A stretch of DNA of 64,000 bases from Actinomyces bowdenii (GTDB lineage Bacteria; Actinomycetota; Actinomycetes; Actinomycetales; Actinomycetaceae). The position numbers and the translations under genes are program-made. Within the stretch, counting starts at the first letter, position 1. The number at the start of each line of letters is the position of its first letter. The DNA lies in contig NZ_JAGFOU010000001.1 in the NCBI RefSeq assembly GCF_017592395.1, positions 222,401 to 286,400 on the forward strand. The letters run 5' to 3'. The notes beneath the pieces are model-generated. The model saw only the letters and a program-made list of their open reading frames with translations. It did no database searches and was not told the DNA's origin. Shown in pieces: positions 47,351-54,995 of this stretch.

Positions 47351-48547
47351 ATGTCCACGACCATTCCCACACGTATCGTCATCGCCCCCTCCGGCTTCAA
47401 GGAGAGCCTGTCCCCCGAGGAGGTCTGCCAGTCGGTGTCCCGCGGTGTGCGCCGGGTCCTGCCCGGCGCCGTCGTCAGCGAGCTCCCGCTGGTCGACGGC
47501 GGGGAGGGCTCGGCCGCCACCATGGCCCGCGCCACCGGCGGCGAGCTGGTGGCGGCGCGCGTGACCGGGCCGGTGGGCCGGCCCGTAACCTCACACCTGG
47601 CCCGGCTCGGGGGCGCCTCGAAGGGCACCTGGCTCATCGAGATGGCGGCGGCCGCCGGGCTGCGCCTGGTGCCCGCCGATGTGCGCGACCCGGGCGCGAC
47701 CACCACTCGCGGCGTGGGCGAGCTCATCGCGGTGGCGCTCGATGCCGGGGCGCGCCGCATCATCATCGGCTGCGGGGATTCGGGGACCTGCGACGGCGGG
47801 GCCGGGGCGCTGGTGGCCCTGGGCGCCCGGCTGCTGGACGCCCGGGGCGGGGAGCTCGAGCCCACCGGCAGCAACCTGGCGCGGGTGGAGCGCATCGACA
47901 CCTCGGGCATGGACCCCCGCCTGGCCGGCACAGAGATCCTGGTGGCGGGCAATATGCACAATCTCCTCACCGGGGAGCGCGGGGTGGCCCGGGTCTTCGG
48001 CCCGCAGAAGGGGGCCACGCCCGAGCAGGTCGAGGCCCTGGATGCCGGGCTGGCGCACTGGGCGGGGCTGCTGGCCGGCGCCTTCCCCGAGCAGGTGGCA
48101 GGACGCGACCTGCTGACCGGGCCGGGAACGGGGGCCTCTGGCGGCCTGGGGGCCGGGCTCGCGGCGGGCACCGGTGCCCAGCTGCTCTCCCGGTTCGAGG
48201 TGTTCATGGATGCCGAGCGCTGCGGCATGGATGTGGACGGGCTCATCGCCCAGGCGGATCTGGTCCTCACCGCCGAGGGGGCGGTGGACTTCCAGACCCC
48301 CCGCGGGAAGATCCCGGCCGAGGTGGCGCGCCGGGCCAAGCGGGCGGGCAAGCCGGTGATCGCCCTGGCGGGCACGATCGGCCGGGGCGCGGCGGATGTC
48401 CATGCCGCCGGGATCGATGCGGTGGCGGGGATGATCCCGGCTCCCATGGATCTCGGGGAGGCGGTGGACCGGGCGGAGGAGCTCCTGGCCGACGCGACCG
48501 AGCGCACCCTGCGCCTGGTGCTGCTGGGCGCCGCCATGGCGGCCTGA
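47351..48547 (+). CDS. glxK: Glycerate kinase
   Basis: A 398-residue class II glycerate 2-kinase that phosphorylates D-glycerate and feeds glycolysis. The N-terminal IAPSGFKESLSPEEV is the family hallmark, followed by PLVDGGEGSA, GCGDSGTCDGG, FGPQKGATPEQV, LTGPGTGASGGLGAGL and the C-terminal GKIPAEVARRAK. Length is close to the usual 375-385. GGAGG ends 6 bases before the ATG at 47351. It lies 215 bases after the DASS carrier and may be in the same transcript. The gene ends at a twin palindrome. Confidence 0.93.
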   Translation: MSTTIPTRIVIAPSGFKESLSPEEVCQSVSRGVRRVLPGAVVSELPLVDGGEGSAATMARATGGELVAARVTGPVGRPVTSHLARLGGASKGTWLIEMAAAAGLRLVPADVRDPGATTTRGVGELIAVALDAGARRIIIGCGDSGTCDGGAGALVALGARLLDARGGELEPTGSNLARVERIDTSGMDPRLAGTEILVAGNMHNLLTGERGVARVFGPQKGATPEQVEALDAGLAHWAGLLAGAFPEQVAGRDLLTGPGTGASGGLGAGLAAGTGAQLLSRFEVFMDAERCGMDVDGLIAQADLVLTAEGAVDFQTPRGKIPAEVARRAKRAGKPVIALAGTIGRGAADVHAAGIDAVAGMIPAPMDLGEAVDRAEELLADATERTLRLVLLGAAMAA

Positions 48548-48565
48548 GCCCCGCCCACCCCTGCC

Positions 48566-48757
48566 CGTTGCACATCTTCAACTATCGACCGGCCAGCGGA
48601 GGCGCATGATTGCGCGGTTCGCCCAGGCGCTCGCTTCCGATTCGGCGCTGAAGATGTGCAGCGCAGGCGCCGTTGCACATCTTCAGCCGCGACGCCGACG
48701 CATCCATGCGGAGAAGTCGGGGCCGCCGCCCCGGAAGGGGCCTGAAGATGTGCAACG
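48566..48757. repeat. Twin palindrome, family A, locus 3
   Basis: Unit 1 is 48566-48663 (98 bp) and unit 2 is 48671-48757 (87 bp), with a 7-bp spacer. The order of long and short unit is the reverse of locus 2. Unit 2 has GACGCATCCATGCGG exactly 26 bases in. It sits between the convergent ends of glycerate kinase and metQ, so here it could terminate both. Confidence 0.92.
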
Positions 48758-48773
48758 GCGGGAGGAGCGGCCC

Positions 48774-49616
48774 TCAGAAGGCGGGCAGGACGGAGCCGTC
48801 GGTCCAGGTCTCCTGGATGAAGGAGCGCACCTCCTCGCGGTTGAGCAGCTCGGCGAGCTTCTTGAGGTCGGCGTTGTCCTTGTCCTCCGTGCGCACCACC
48901 AGCTGGTTGACGTAGGGGCTGTTCTCCGCCTTCTCCAGCTCCAGGGCGTCCTTGCTGGGCACCAGGCCCGCCTCGATGGCGTAGTTGCCGTTGATGACGG
49001 CGGCATCCGCGTCCTGCATGGAGCGGGCCACCTGGGCCCCGTCAACGGTGGTGAAGGTGAGGTTCTTGGGGTTGGAGGTGATGTCGGTGTCCGCCGGCTG
49101 CTCCACGGCGGCGTCGAGCTCGATGAGCCCGGCCTGGGCCAGGAGCTTGAGGCCGCGGGCGGTGTTGGCCGGGTCGGAGTTGAGGATGATCTCGCCGCCC
49201 GAGGGGATCTCCTCCACTGAGGAGGCCTTGGAGGAGTACAGGCCCAGGGGCTCGATGTGGACATCGGAGATGGCCACGAAGTCGAAGCCCTTGTCCTTGA
49301 TCTGCTGGGCCAGGTAGTTGGGGGTCTGGAAGAAGTTGGCGGCCAGGGAGCCGTCATCCAGGGAGGTGTTGGGCGTCTGGTAGTCGTTGATCTCCACGAT
49401 GTCCAGGCTGATGCCCGAGCCCTCCACCAGGTTGTCCTGGACGAACTGGAGGATGGTGACGTGGGGCTGGGGGGAGGCGCCCACGGAGATGACCGAGGTC
49501 TCGCCCTCCTTGGTGATGCCGCTGACGCCGGAGTCCGAGCCGCAGGCGGCCAGGGTGGCGCCGACGGCGGCGACCAGGCCGACGGAGAAGGTGCGACGGG
49601 TGATGGTTGCGGACAT
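48774..49616 (-). CDS. metQ: Methionine-binding lipoprotein MetQ
   Basis: A 280-residue lipoprotein precursor: Tat-like or Sec signal with lipobox (LAAC, Cys25), then an NlpA/MetQ binding domain. Recognisable blocks are VISVGASPQPHVTIL, SLDIVEINDYQTPNTSL, NFFQTPNYL and AAVINGNYAIEAGL, which line the methionine pocket. It hands methionine to MetI/MetN, encoded just upstream in the same direction (143 bases to metI). AAAGGAA precedes the ATG. Confidence 0.94.
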   Translation of the reverse strand: MSATITRRTFSVGLVAAVGATLAACGSDSGVSGITKEGETSVISVGASPQPHVTILQFVQDNLVEGSGISLDIVEINDYQTPNTSLDDGSLAANFFQTPNYLAQQIKDKGFDFVAISDVHIEPLGLYSSKASSVEEIPSGGEIILNSDPANTARGLKLLAQAGLIELDAAVEQPADTDITSNPKNLTFTTVDGAQVARSMQDADAAVINGNYAIEAGLVPSKDALELEKAENSPYVNQLVVRTEDKDNADLKKLAELLNREEVRSFIQETWTDGSVLPAF

Positions 49617-49759
49617 GGGGGTTCCTTTCGGGGCAGGGCCTGCCGCCCGGGATGGAGCGGCCTGGTGGGCGGGTGGTGCCCACCGCCGTGGGGCGGGGCC
49701 GGGCTTGGGGTCGTGATGATGCTGGGCCGGTGCCTGCGGCTCTCCGGCTGGCGGGCGCC

Positions 49760-50491
49760 TCAGCGGTGGTCCACCAGCCGGCTGAGCATGTCGCCGACCA
49801 CCTGGATGGCGGCGACGATGAGCAGGATGAGCACGACGGTGATGACCATGACGTCGAGCTGGTAGCGCTGGTAGCCGTACTGGATGGCCAGGTCGCCCAG
49901 GCCGCCGCCGCCCACGGCCCCGGCCATGGCCGAGTAGCTGAGCAGGGTGATGATGGTGACGGTGGCCGCCTGGATGAGGGTGGGCAGGGCCTCCCTCACC
50001 AGGACGCCCCAGGTGATCTGGCGCTCGGAGGCGCCCATCATGAGGGCGGCCTCCACCTTGCCGTGCTCGACGTTGCCCACCGCGGTCTCCACCAGGCGGG
50101 CGTAGAAGGGGATGGCCCCGATGGTCAGGGGCACGCAGGCGGCCTGCCATCCCAGGGAGGTGCCGACGATGAGGCGGGTGAGGGGGACGATGGCCACCAT
50201 GAGGATGATGAAGGGCATGGAGCGGCCGATGTTGACCAGTTGGGAGAGCACCATGTTGACCCCCGCGTTGGCGTGCAGCCCCCGCTTGCCGGTGGCCACC
50301 AGCGCCAGGCCGAGCAGCAGCCCGAACAGGATGGTCAGCGCCCCGGAGACGAAGGTCATCTGGAGGGTCTGGGCGGTGGCGAGCCCGAGCTTGCGCTGGA
50401 TGACCGGGTTGTCGAACCAGGTGCTGGAGCTCTTGGCCGCCCCCAGGAGGAGCCGGGAGGCCAGGGGGCCGGTGGCGGTCAGGGCACTCAT
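49760..50491 (-). CDS. metI: Methionine ABC transporter permease MetI
   Basis: A 243-residue permease with five or six helices and the binding-protein-dependent permease loop EAALMMGASERQITWGVLVREALP that contacts MetN. It overlaps metN by 4 bases (stop of metN/start of metI). It forms the channel of the D/L-methionine importer. Confidence 0.94.
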   Translation of the reverse strand: MSALTATGPLASRLLLGAAKSSSTWFDNPVIQRKLGLATAQTLQMTFVSGALTILFGLLLGLALVATGKRGLHANAGVNMVLSQLVNIGRSMPFIILMVAIVPLTRLIVGTSLGWQAACVPLTIGAIPFYARLVETAVGNVEHGKVEAALMMGASERQITWGVLVREALPTLIQAATVTIITLLSYSAMAGAVGGGGLGDLAIQYGYQRYQLDVMVITVVLILLIVAAIQVVGDMLSRLVDHR

Positions 50492-51552
50492 GGGCGGACC
50501 TCCGCGGTGATTCCGGCCTGGCGCAGGGCGGTGACGGCGCTCTCGACGTCGTGGGCCGGGACGGTGATGGCCAGGCGGCCGATCTGGGCGGCGCCGATGG
50601 TCTCGAAGACCCCGGCGGCGATGTCGCCGCCGAGCTCGGCCACCATGGACATGAGGGCCACTGCGGCGGGCTGGCCCGGGTGGGCGGTGACGGAGACGTC
50701 GATGACGCCGTGCCCCTGGGGGACGGAGCCCTCGGGAACCGCCGGGAAGGGGACGATCTCGCGCGAGAGCCGGGAGCCGATGTCGAGGACGACGTCCTCC
50801 AGGCGCCCGCCCTCCACGATCCGGCCGGCGTCCAGGAGGCTGACGGAGTCGCAGACCTGGCGCACGACGCTCATCTCGTGGGTGATGATGATGACGGTCA
50901 GGCCCAGGGTGTCGCGCACGTCCTTGATGAGGCCGAGGATGGAGCGCGTGGTCTCGGGGTCCAGGGCGCTGGTGGGCTCGTCGCACAGCAGGACGGCGGG
51001 GTCGTCGGCCAGGGCGCGGGCGATGCCGACGCGCTGCTTCTGGCCGCCGGAGAGCTGGGAGGGGTAGGAGCCGCCCCGGTCGGCCAGTCCCACCAGGCTG
51101 AGCATGCGCGAGACGGTCTGGTGGCGGCTGCCGTGGGGCACGCCGGCGAGCGCCAGCGGGTAGGCGATGTTCTGGGCGGTGGTGCGCTGCTCCAGGAGGT
51201 TGGCGTGCTGGAAGACCATGCCGATGCGGCGGCGGGCCTCGCGCAGCTCGCGGGAGGACAGGGCGGTCATGTCCTTGCCCTCGACATAGACATGCCCGGA
51301 GGTGGGCCGCTCCAGGGAGGTCAGGCAGCGCACGAGGGTGGACTTGCCCGCCCCGGAGGTGCCGACGATGCCGTGGATGGAGCCGGGGGCGACGTCGAGG
51401 CTCAGGCCGTTGAGGGCGTGCACCGGGTCACGGCCGCGCAACTGGTAGACCTTGTGGACCTCGCGCAGGGAGATCGTGGGCTCCGGGGCGCTGGCCGTCG
51501 GGGCGGGCGGGTCGGTGCTGTGCTCGTCTAGGGCTGTCTGTGATCGGCTCAC
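50488..51552 (-). CDS. metN: Methionine ABC transporter ATP-binding protein MetN
   Basis: A 354-residue ATPase. The ABC domain shows Walker [11 protein letters not shown]-loop VFQHANLL, signature LSGGQKQRVGIARAL, Walker B LLCDEPTSALD and H-loop ITHEMSVV. The C-terminal NIL domain (about 270-350) senses methionine and inhibits transport when it is abundant. I take the GTG at 51552, preceded by GGAGGAG. The ATG at 51564 lies inside the riboswitch stem. Expression is probably set by the SAM riboswitch at 51561-51644. Confidence 0.93.
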   Translation of the reverse strand: MSRSQTALDEHSTDPPAPTASAPEPTISLREVHKVYQLRGRDPVHALNGLSLDVAPGSIHGIVGTSGAGKSTLVRCLTSLERPTSGHVYVEGKDMTALSSRELREARRRIGMVFQHANLLEQRTTAQNIAYPLALAGVPHGSRHQTVSRMLSLVGLADRGGSYPSQLSGGQKQRVGIARALADDPAVLLCDEPTSALDPETTRSILGLIKDVRDTLGLTVIIITHEMSVVRQVCDSVSLLDAGRIVEGGRLEDVVLDIGSRLSREIVPFPAVPEGSVPQGHGVIDVSVTAHPGQPAAVALMSMVAELGGDIAAGVFETIGAAQIGRLAITVPAHDVESAVTALRQAGITAEVRP

Positions 51553-51560
51553 GCGCTCCT

Positions 51561-51644
51561 CCATCGGTCCTGGCGGAAGCACCCTCACCGCGAAGGGGGT
51601 TGCTGCAGCGTCGTCGAGCCAGGTCTCTCGGCTGCTCTGGATGG
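51561..51644 (-). promoter_or_regulatory. SAM riboswitch (SAM-I/S-box type) of metNIQ
   Basis: On the minus strand the region shows the S-box order. P1 is CCATC at the 5' end pairing with GATGG at the 3' end. Then CAGAGCAGC, the kink-turn/P2 block CGAGAGACCTGGCTCGACGAC, GCAGCAACC, a short P3 and GGTGCTTCC follow. It is compact (84 bases). The closing GATGG of P1 runs directly into AGGAG, the metN ribosome site. So SAM binding would stabilise P1 and hide part of that site, giving translational control. Confidence 0.78.
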
Positions 51645-51927
51645 TCGGGTACAAAGTACGCAGAGGAGAACGGGCCAGGCAACTCCCCGCCCCGCCAAGG
51701 GACGAAGGTCACGCTTGTCCCGGGGGTGGCGCACCCGAGCCCGCACCCGCGCGATGCCTTCCGACGCTCGGCCCTGCGATGCCTCTCAGCACTGCGGCCA
51801 CGGACGCCGCGGGCAGCCTGAGCGGGCAGCACGGCCGGGCAGCACGGCCGGGCAGGGGGCGCCGGCGGATGCGGGCGGTACGTGGGGCTGGCGACCCAGG
51901 GCCGTCGGCACGTGCTTGGATGGGCCC

Positions 51928-52968
51928 ATGAGCACCGCCTCCGGTCCTTCCGCCCCCGCCACCCCCGCCCCGGCACCGCCGCCTCCGCCGTCGAGCCCCC
52001 TGGAGTCGGTGGACATCCTGGGGGAGCCGTGGGTGGCGCGGCGCATCCCGGTGGCCCAGTCGCCCCAGGCGCCCGGCGCCGACCATGCGGTCCTGGTCCA
52101 CCAGCGCGCTGCGGGCGCCCGCCACCGGCGGGCCGTGCTCTACCTGCACGGGCGCAGCGACTACTTCTTCCAGACCCACCTGGCCCAGGCCTACCTGGAT
52201 GCCGGCTATGAGTTCTACGCCCTGGACCTGCGCTCCTGCGGCCGCGCGGGCGTCGGCCACCCCTCCCCGCACGATGTGCGAGACCTGCGCGTCCACGATG
52301 AGGAGATCGCCGAGGCGCTGCGCATCATCGGCTCCGAGCACGGGCACGCCTCGGTGGTGCTCAACGGCCATTCGACCGGTGGGCTCCAGGCAGCCATCTG
52401 GGCGGCGGATCATCCCGGGAGCGTGGATGCGCTGGTGCTCAACTCGCCGTGGCTGGACCTGCGGGGCTCGGCCCTCGTGCGCTCCTACGGGTCGGCCCTG
52501 GTGGATCTGATCTCACGGCGGGACCCTGAGCGCGCCATCGATGAGCCGGGCTCGGGCCGCAAGGACAAGCCCCACGCCTACGTCGAGGCCCTGCACCGCG
52601 ACTGGTCGGGCGAGTGGGACTGGGACCTGGAGCTCAAGCCGCTGGAGTCCTTCCCGGTGCGCGCGGGATTCCTCGCCGGGGTGCGGCGCCTGCACCGCGA
52701 GGTGCACCACGGCCTGGGCATCACAGTGCCGATCCTGGTGTGCTGCTCGACGGCGTCGGGGTCGGACAACCCGACCCTGGAGGAGGCCCGGAGCACCGAT
52801 GTGGTGCTCTCGGTGGAGCAGATCATCGAGCGCGCCTCCTTCCTGGGCGGCGATGTCACGCTCCGCCAGATCCCGGGCGGGTGCCACGACCTGGTGCTCT
52901 CGCCCCGACCGGCGCGCGAGGAGTACCTGGAGGCGGTCACCGCCTGGCTGCGGGCCCGACTGGGCTGA
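51928..52968 (+). CDS. Alpha/beta hydrolase (serine hydrolase)
   Basis: A 346-residue alpha/beta-hydrolase. After a Pro/Ala-rich start come the oxyanion-hole strand LYLHGRSDYFF, the nucleophile elbow GHSTGG, and a late catalytic His in GGCHDLVLS. Members of this size act as lysophospholipase- or esterase-like enzymes. The Cap region (about 215-265) is charged. The substrate is unknown. No signal peptide is seen. TTGGAT lies 6 bases before the ATG. It is divergent from metN. Confidence 0.82.
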   Translation: MSTASGPSAPATPAPAPPPPPSSPLESVDILGEPWVARRIPVAQSPQAPGADHAVLVHQRAAGARHRRAVLYLHGRSDYFFQTHLAQAYLDAGYEFYALDLRSCGRAGVGHPSPHDVRDLRVHDEEIAEALRIIGSEHGHASVVLNGHSTGGLQAAIWAADHPGSVDALVLNSPWLDLRGSALVRSYGSALVDLISRRDPERAIDEPGSGRKDKPHAYVEALHRDWSGEWDWDLELKPLESFPVRAGFLAGVRRLHREVHHGLGITVPILVCCSTASGSDNPTLEEARSTDVVLSVEQIIERASFLGGDVTLRQIPGGCHDLVLSPRPAREEYLEAVTAWLRARLG

Positions 52969-53018
52969 GCGCGAGCCGGTCCGGAGCGGCGCTGCGGCAC
53001 CGGGCCCGGGCCCGCGCC

Positions 53019-53597
53019 CTACTCCCGGACCCGCTCCTGGAGGAGGGGCGCCAGGGCGCCGCTGACGCGCTCGACCACCTCCAGGGTGTCGAGGAAGTCC
53101 GCCGTCGTGCCGTACCAGGGGTCGGGCACGTCGAGGTCCTGACCGCCCTGACCAGGGGCGGCCTGGGGGTCGAAGGAGCGGTACATGCGGATGCGGGAGG
53201 CGTCCGCGCCCAGGCGCTCCGCCCGGCGGACCAGCTCCCGGTGGTGGCGCGCAGTCATGGCCAGGAGCAGGTCGGCCTGGAGGATCTCCGCGTCGGTGAT
53301 GCGATGGGCCCGGTGCTCCCTGATCGTCTGCGCCGCGGCGCCGCTGGTGCAGCCGGCCTCGCGGAGGACGGCGCGGGCGCGCGAGTCCATGGGGTTGCCG
53401 CGCTCCTCATCGGAGACGCCGGCGGAGGCCACCTCCGCCTCGCCCAGGACGCCCAGCGCCTCGAGGCGGTCGCGCAGGACCGCCTCGGCCATGGCGGAGC
53501 GGCAGATGTTCCCGGTGCACACGGCGATGACCCGGTAGGGCCGGCGGGGTGCGCCGGGCTCGGCGGCGCGGGGCTCGGGCAGGTGGGTCGTGCTCAT
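53019..53597 (-). CDS. Low-molecular-weight protein tyrosine phosphatase
   Basis: A 192-residue phosphatase. The P-loop is VCTGNICRS (Cys near residue 27), the general acid loop is DVPDPWYG, and the length is normal apart from a 20-residue N-terminal extension. It removes phosphate from protein tyrosines, in actinobacteria often acting on capsule/arabinogalactan-type kinases; no such kinase is nearby. CACGAT lies 6 bases before the ATG on the minus strand (leaderless pattern). A twin palindrome begins 28 bases upstream of the start. Confidence 0.92.
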   Translation of the reverse strand: MSTTHLPEPRAAEPGAPRRPYRVIAVCTGNICRSAMAEAVLRDRLEALGVLGEAEVASAGVSDEERGNPMDSRARAVLREAGCTSGAAAQTIREHRAHRITDAEILQADLLLAMTARHHRELVRRAERLGADASRIRMYRSFDPQAAPGQGGQDLDVPDPWYGTTADFLDTLEVVERVSGALAPLLQERVRE

Positions 53598-53624
53598 GGC
53601 CCCATCGTGCCCTGCGCCCCGGGC

Positions 53625-53816
53625 CGCTGCACATCTTCAGACCGGAGGCCGACGGAATCATGCGGGAAAGTCGGGGCCTGCGCGCTCCTACCCCCTTGAA
53701 GATGTGCAACGGACCCCGCGCTGCACATCTTGGAGGCCCTATGAGGCGACACTGCTCGGACGATCCGCGGCTTTCCGCCATTCAACCAGATGGACTATTT
53801 TTGAAGATGTGCAACG
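53625..53816. repeat. Twin palindrome, family A, locus 4
   Basis: Unit 1 is 53625-53711 (87 bp) and unit 2 is 53719-53816 (98 bp), with a 7-bp spacer. Unit 1 (from 53627) differs at one interior base from unit 2 of locus 5. The two near-identical units thus form an 80-bp direct repeat flanking the AbiEi-like gene. In unit 2 the left arm ends CATCTTG in place of CATCTTC. Confidence 0.94.
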
Positions 53817-53878
53817 GGGTTATCCACAGGCCTTGCGCAGCCCTTGCAGACCTAACAAGCATCACTAAACATAGGTAA

Positions 53879-54829
53879 ATGACTTCAACAAAGACTGCAA
53901 ACGCCGTGGATCATCTCCTGGATCAACCTGTCATCCAAGCCATCGCAGCGGCAGGCGGCGCGGCCTACCTCGACGAGATACCGCACTCCGCCCAGGATCT
54001 TCGGATCCTCAAGGCCGCCGCGGAGCTCGACCTGCTCTCGCAGACGGCGCCGTCCTTCTTCCAGCTGCCCGGCACTGACAGGCGCACCGTCAATGCCCGA
54101 CGGTTCCGCGGCCATGTCACCTGCGTGAGTGCCGCCCGGCTCTACGGCTACCCGACCCGGGAGCTCCCTGTGCGGACCCACCTGGCACTCCAGCACAATC
54201 ACGGCATTCGCAGCACCCGCAGCCGGCCAACCGCGCCGGTGCGCATCCACCGCGAGAGCAGGATCACGCCCGCCATGGTCGAGGGCATCCCGACTGTGGC
54301 GCCCACCGAGGCAGTGGCCAGGACCCTCATGTGCCCGGATGTGGAGGGCATCGATGCCCTGGCCGTCCTGGACTCCGCCCTCAACCAGCGCCATGTCACG
54401 ATCCCCGACCTGGAGGAGCTGCTCCAGGGCCAGTGGGCCAGCAGGGCGCGCCGCCTCATCACTCAAGCCGATCCGCACGCCCGCTCCATCCTGGAGACGA
54501 TGGCCCGCACCTACGTGGTCCAGGCGGGCTTCAGGGTCCGTACTGGAGTGATCATCGATGGAGTGGGAGAGCTCGACATTCTGGTGGAGGAGCTCCTAGA
54601 CCTGGAGACGGACGGATTCGCCTTCCACAGCACACCGGAGCAGATGCGCCACGACCACGAGCGCGACCAGCGGCTCATCGCCCGGGGGATCATCCCTCTT
54701 CGCCTGGCCTACGAGCACGTGATGAGCGGGAGGGAGTACGTCGTGAGCGCGGTCCGTGGGGCGCTCGCGTCCTTCCAGCGCATGGGCCTGGCCCCCTGCA
54801 CATCTTCGGGGCCGCCCGCCCAGCCGTGA
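53879..54829 (+). CDS. AbiEi-like / DUF559-type PD-(D/E)XK protein between repeats
   Basis: A 316-residue protein with an N-terminal winged-helix segment like AbiEi-type antitoxins (about 10-75: AAGGAAYLDEIPHSAQDLRIL, QLPG) and a middle region (GHVTCVSAARLYGYP). A C-terminal Vsr/DUF559-like nuclease-fold part follows (GVGELDILVEELLDLETDGFAFHS, RDQRLIARGIIPLRLAYEHV). No toxin partner gene is adjacent. The final residues (CTSSGPPAQP) are encoded by the left arm of the next twin palindrome. The 5' flank (53840-53900) is A/T-rich. Flanking direct repeats suggest a mobile or recombined cassette. Confidence 0.75.
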   Translation: MTSTKTANAVDHLLDQPVIQAIAAAGGAAYLDEIPHSAQDLRILKAAAELDLLSQTAPSFFQLPGTDRRTVNARRFRGHVTCVSAARLYGYPTRELPVRTHLALQHNHGIRSTRSRPTAPVRIHRESRITPAMVEGIPTVAPTEAVARTLMCPDVEGIDALAVLDSALNQRHVTIPDLEELLQGQWASRARRLITQADPHARSILETMARTYVVQAGFRVRTGVIIDGVGELDILVEELLDLETDGFAFHSTPEQMRHDHERDQRLIARGIIPLRLAYEHVMSGREYVVSAVRGALASFQRMGLAPCTSSGPPAQP

Positions 54830-54985
54830 CACCCATGATCCGCGGGATTCCGGGGTCGCGGAGATCCGGACACTGCTGAAGATGTGCAACGGGCCCAGCG
54901 CTGCACATCTTCAGACCGGAGGCCGACGGAATCATGCGGGAAAGTCGGGGTCTGCGCGCTCCTACCCCCTTGAAGATGTGCAGTA
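54794..54985. repeat. Twin palindrome, family A, locus 5
   Basis: Unit 1 is 54794-54891 (98 bp) and unit 2 is 54899-54985 (87 bp), with a 7-bp spacer. Unit 1 overlaps the 3' end of the AbiEi-like gene and carries GATCCGCGGGATTCC 43 bases in. Unit 2 ends directly at the -10 (TAGGGT, 54984-54989) of the DUF885 gene. Confidence 0.94.
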
Positions 54986-54989
54986 GGGT
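54984..54989 (+). promoter_or_regulatory. -10 hexamer of leaderless DUF885 gene
   Basis: TAGGGT ends 6 bases before the ATG at 54996 and overlaps the last bases of the twin palindrome arm, so the repeat provides the -35 side of this promoter. Confidence 0.5.
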
Positions 54990-54995
54990 GCGGCC

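Noticed and set aside
51564..51566. ATG as metN start
   Set aside because: It lies in the P1 stem of the riboswitch and its GGAGGAG follows rather than precedes it; the GTG at 51552 has that site at proper spacing.
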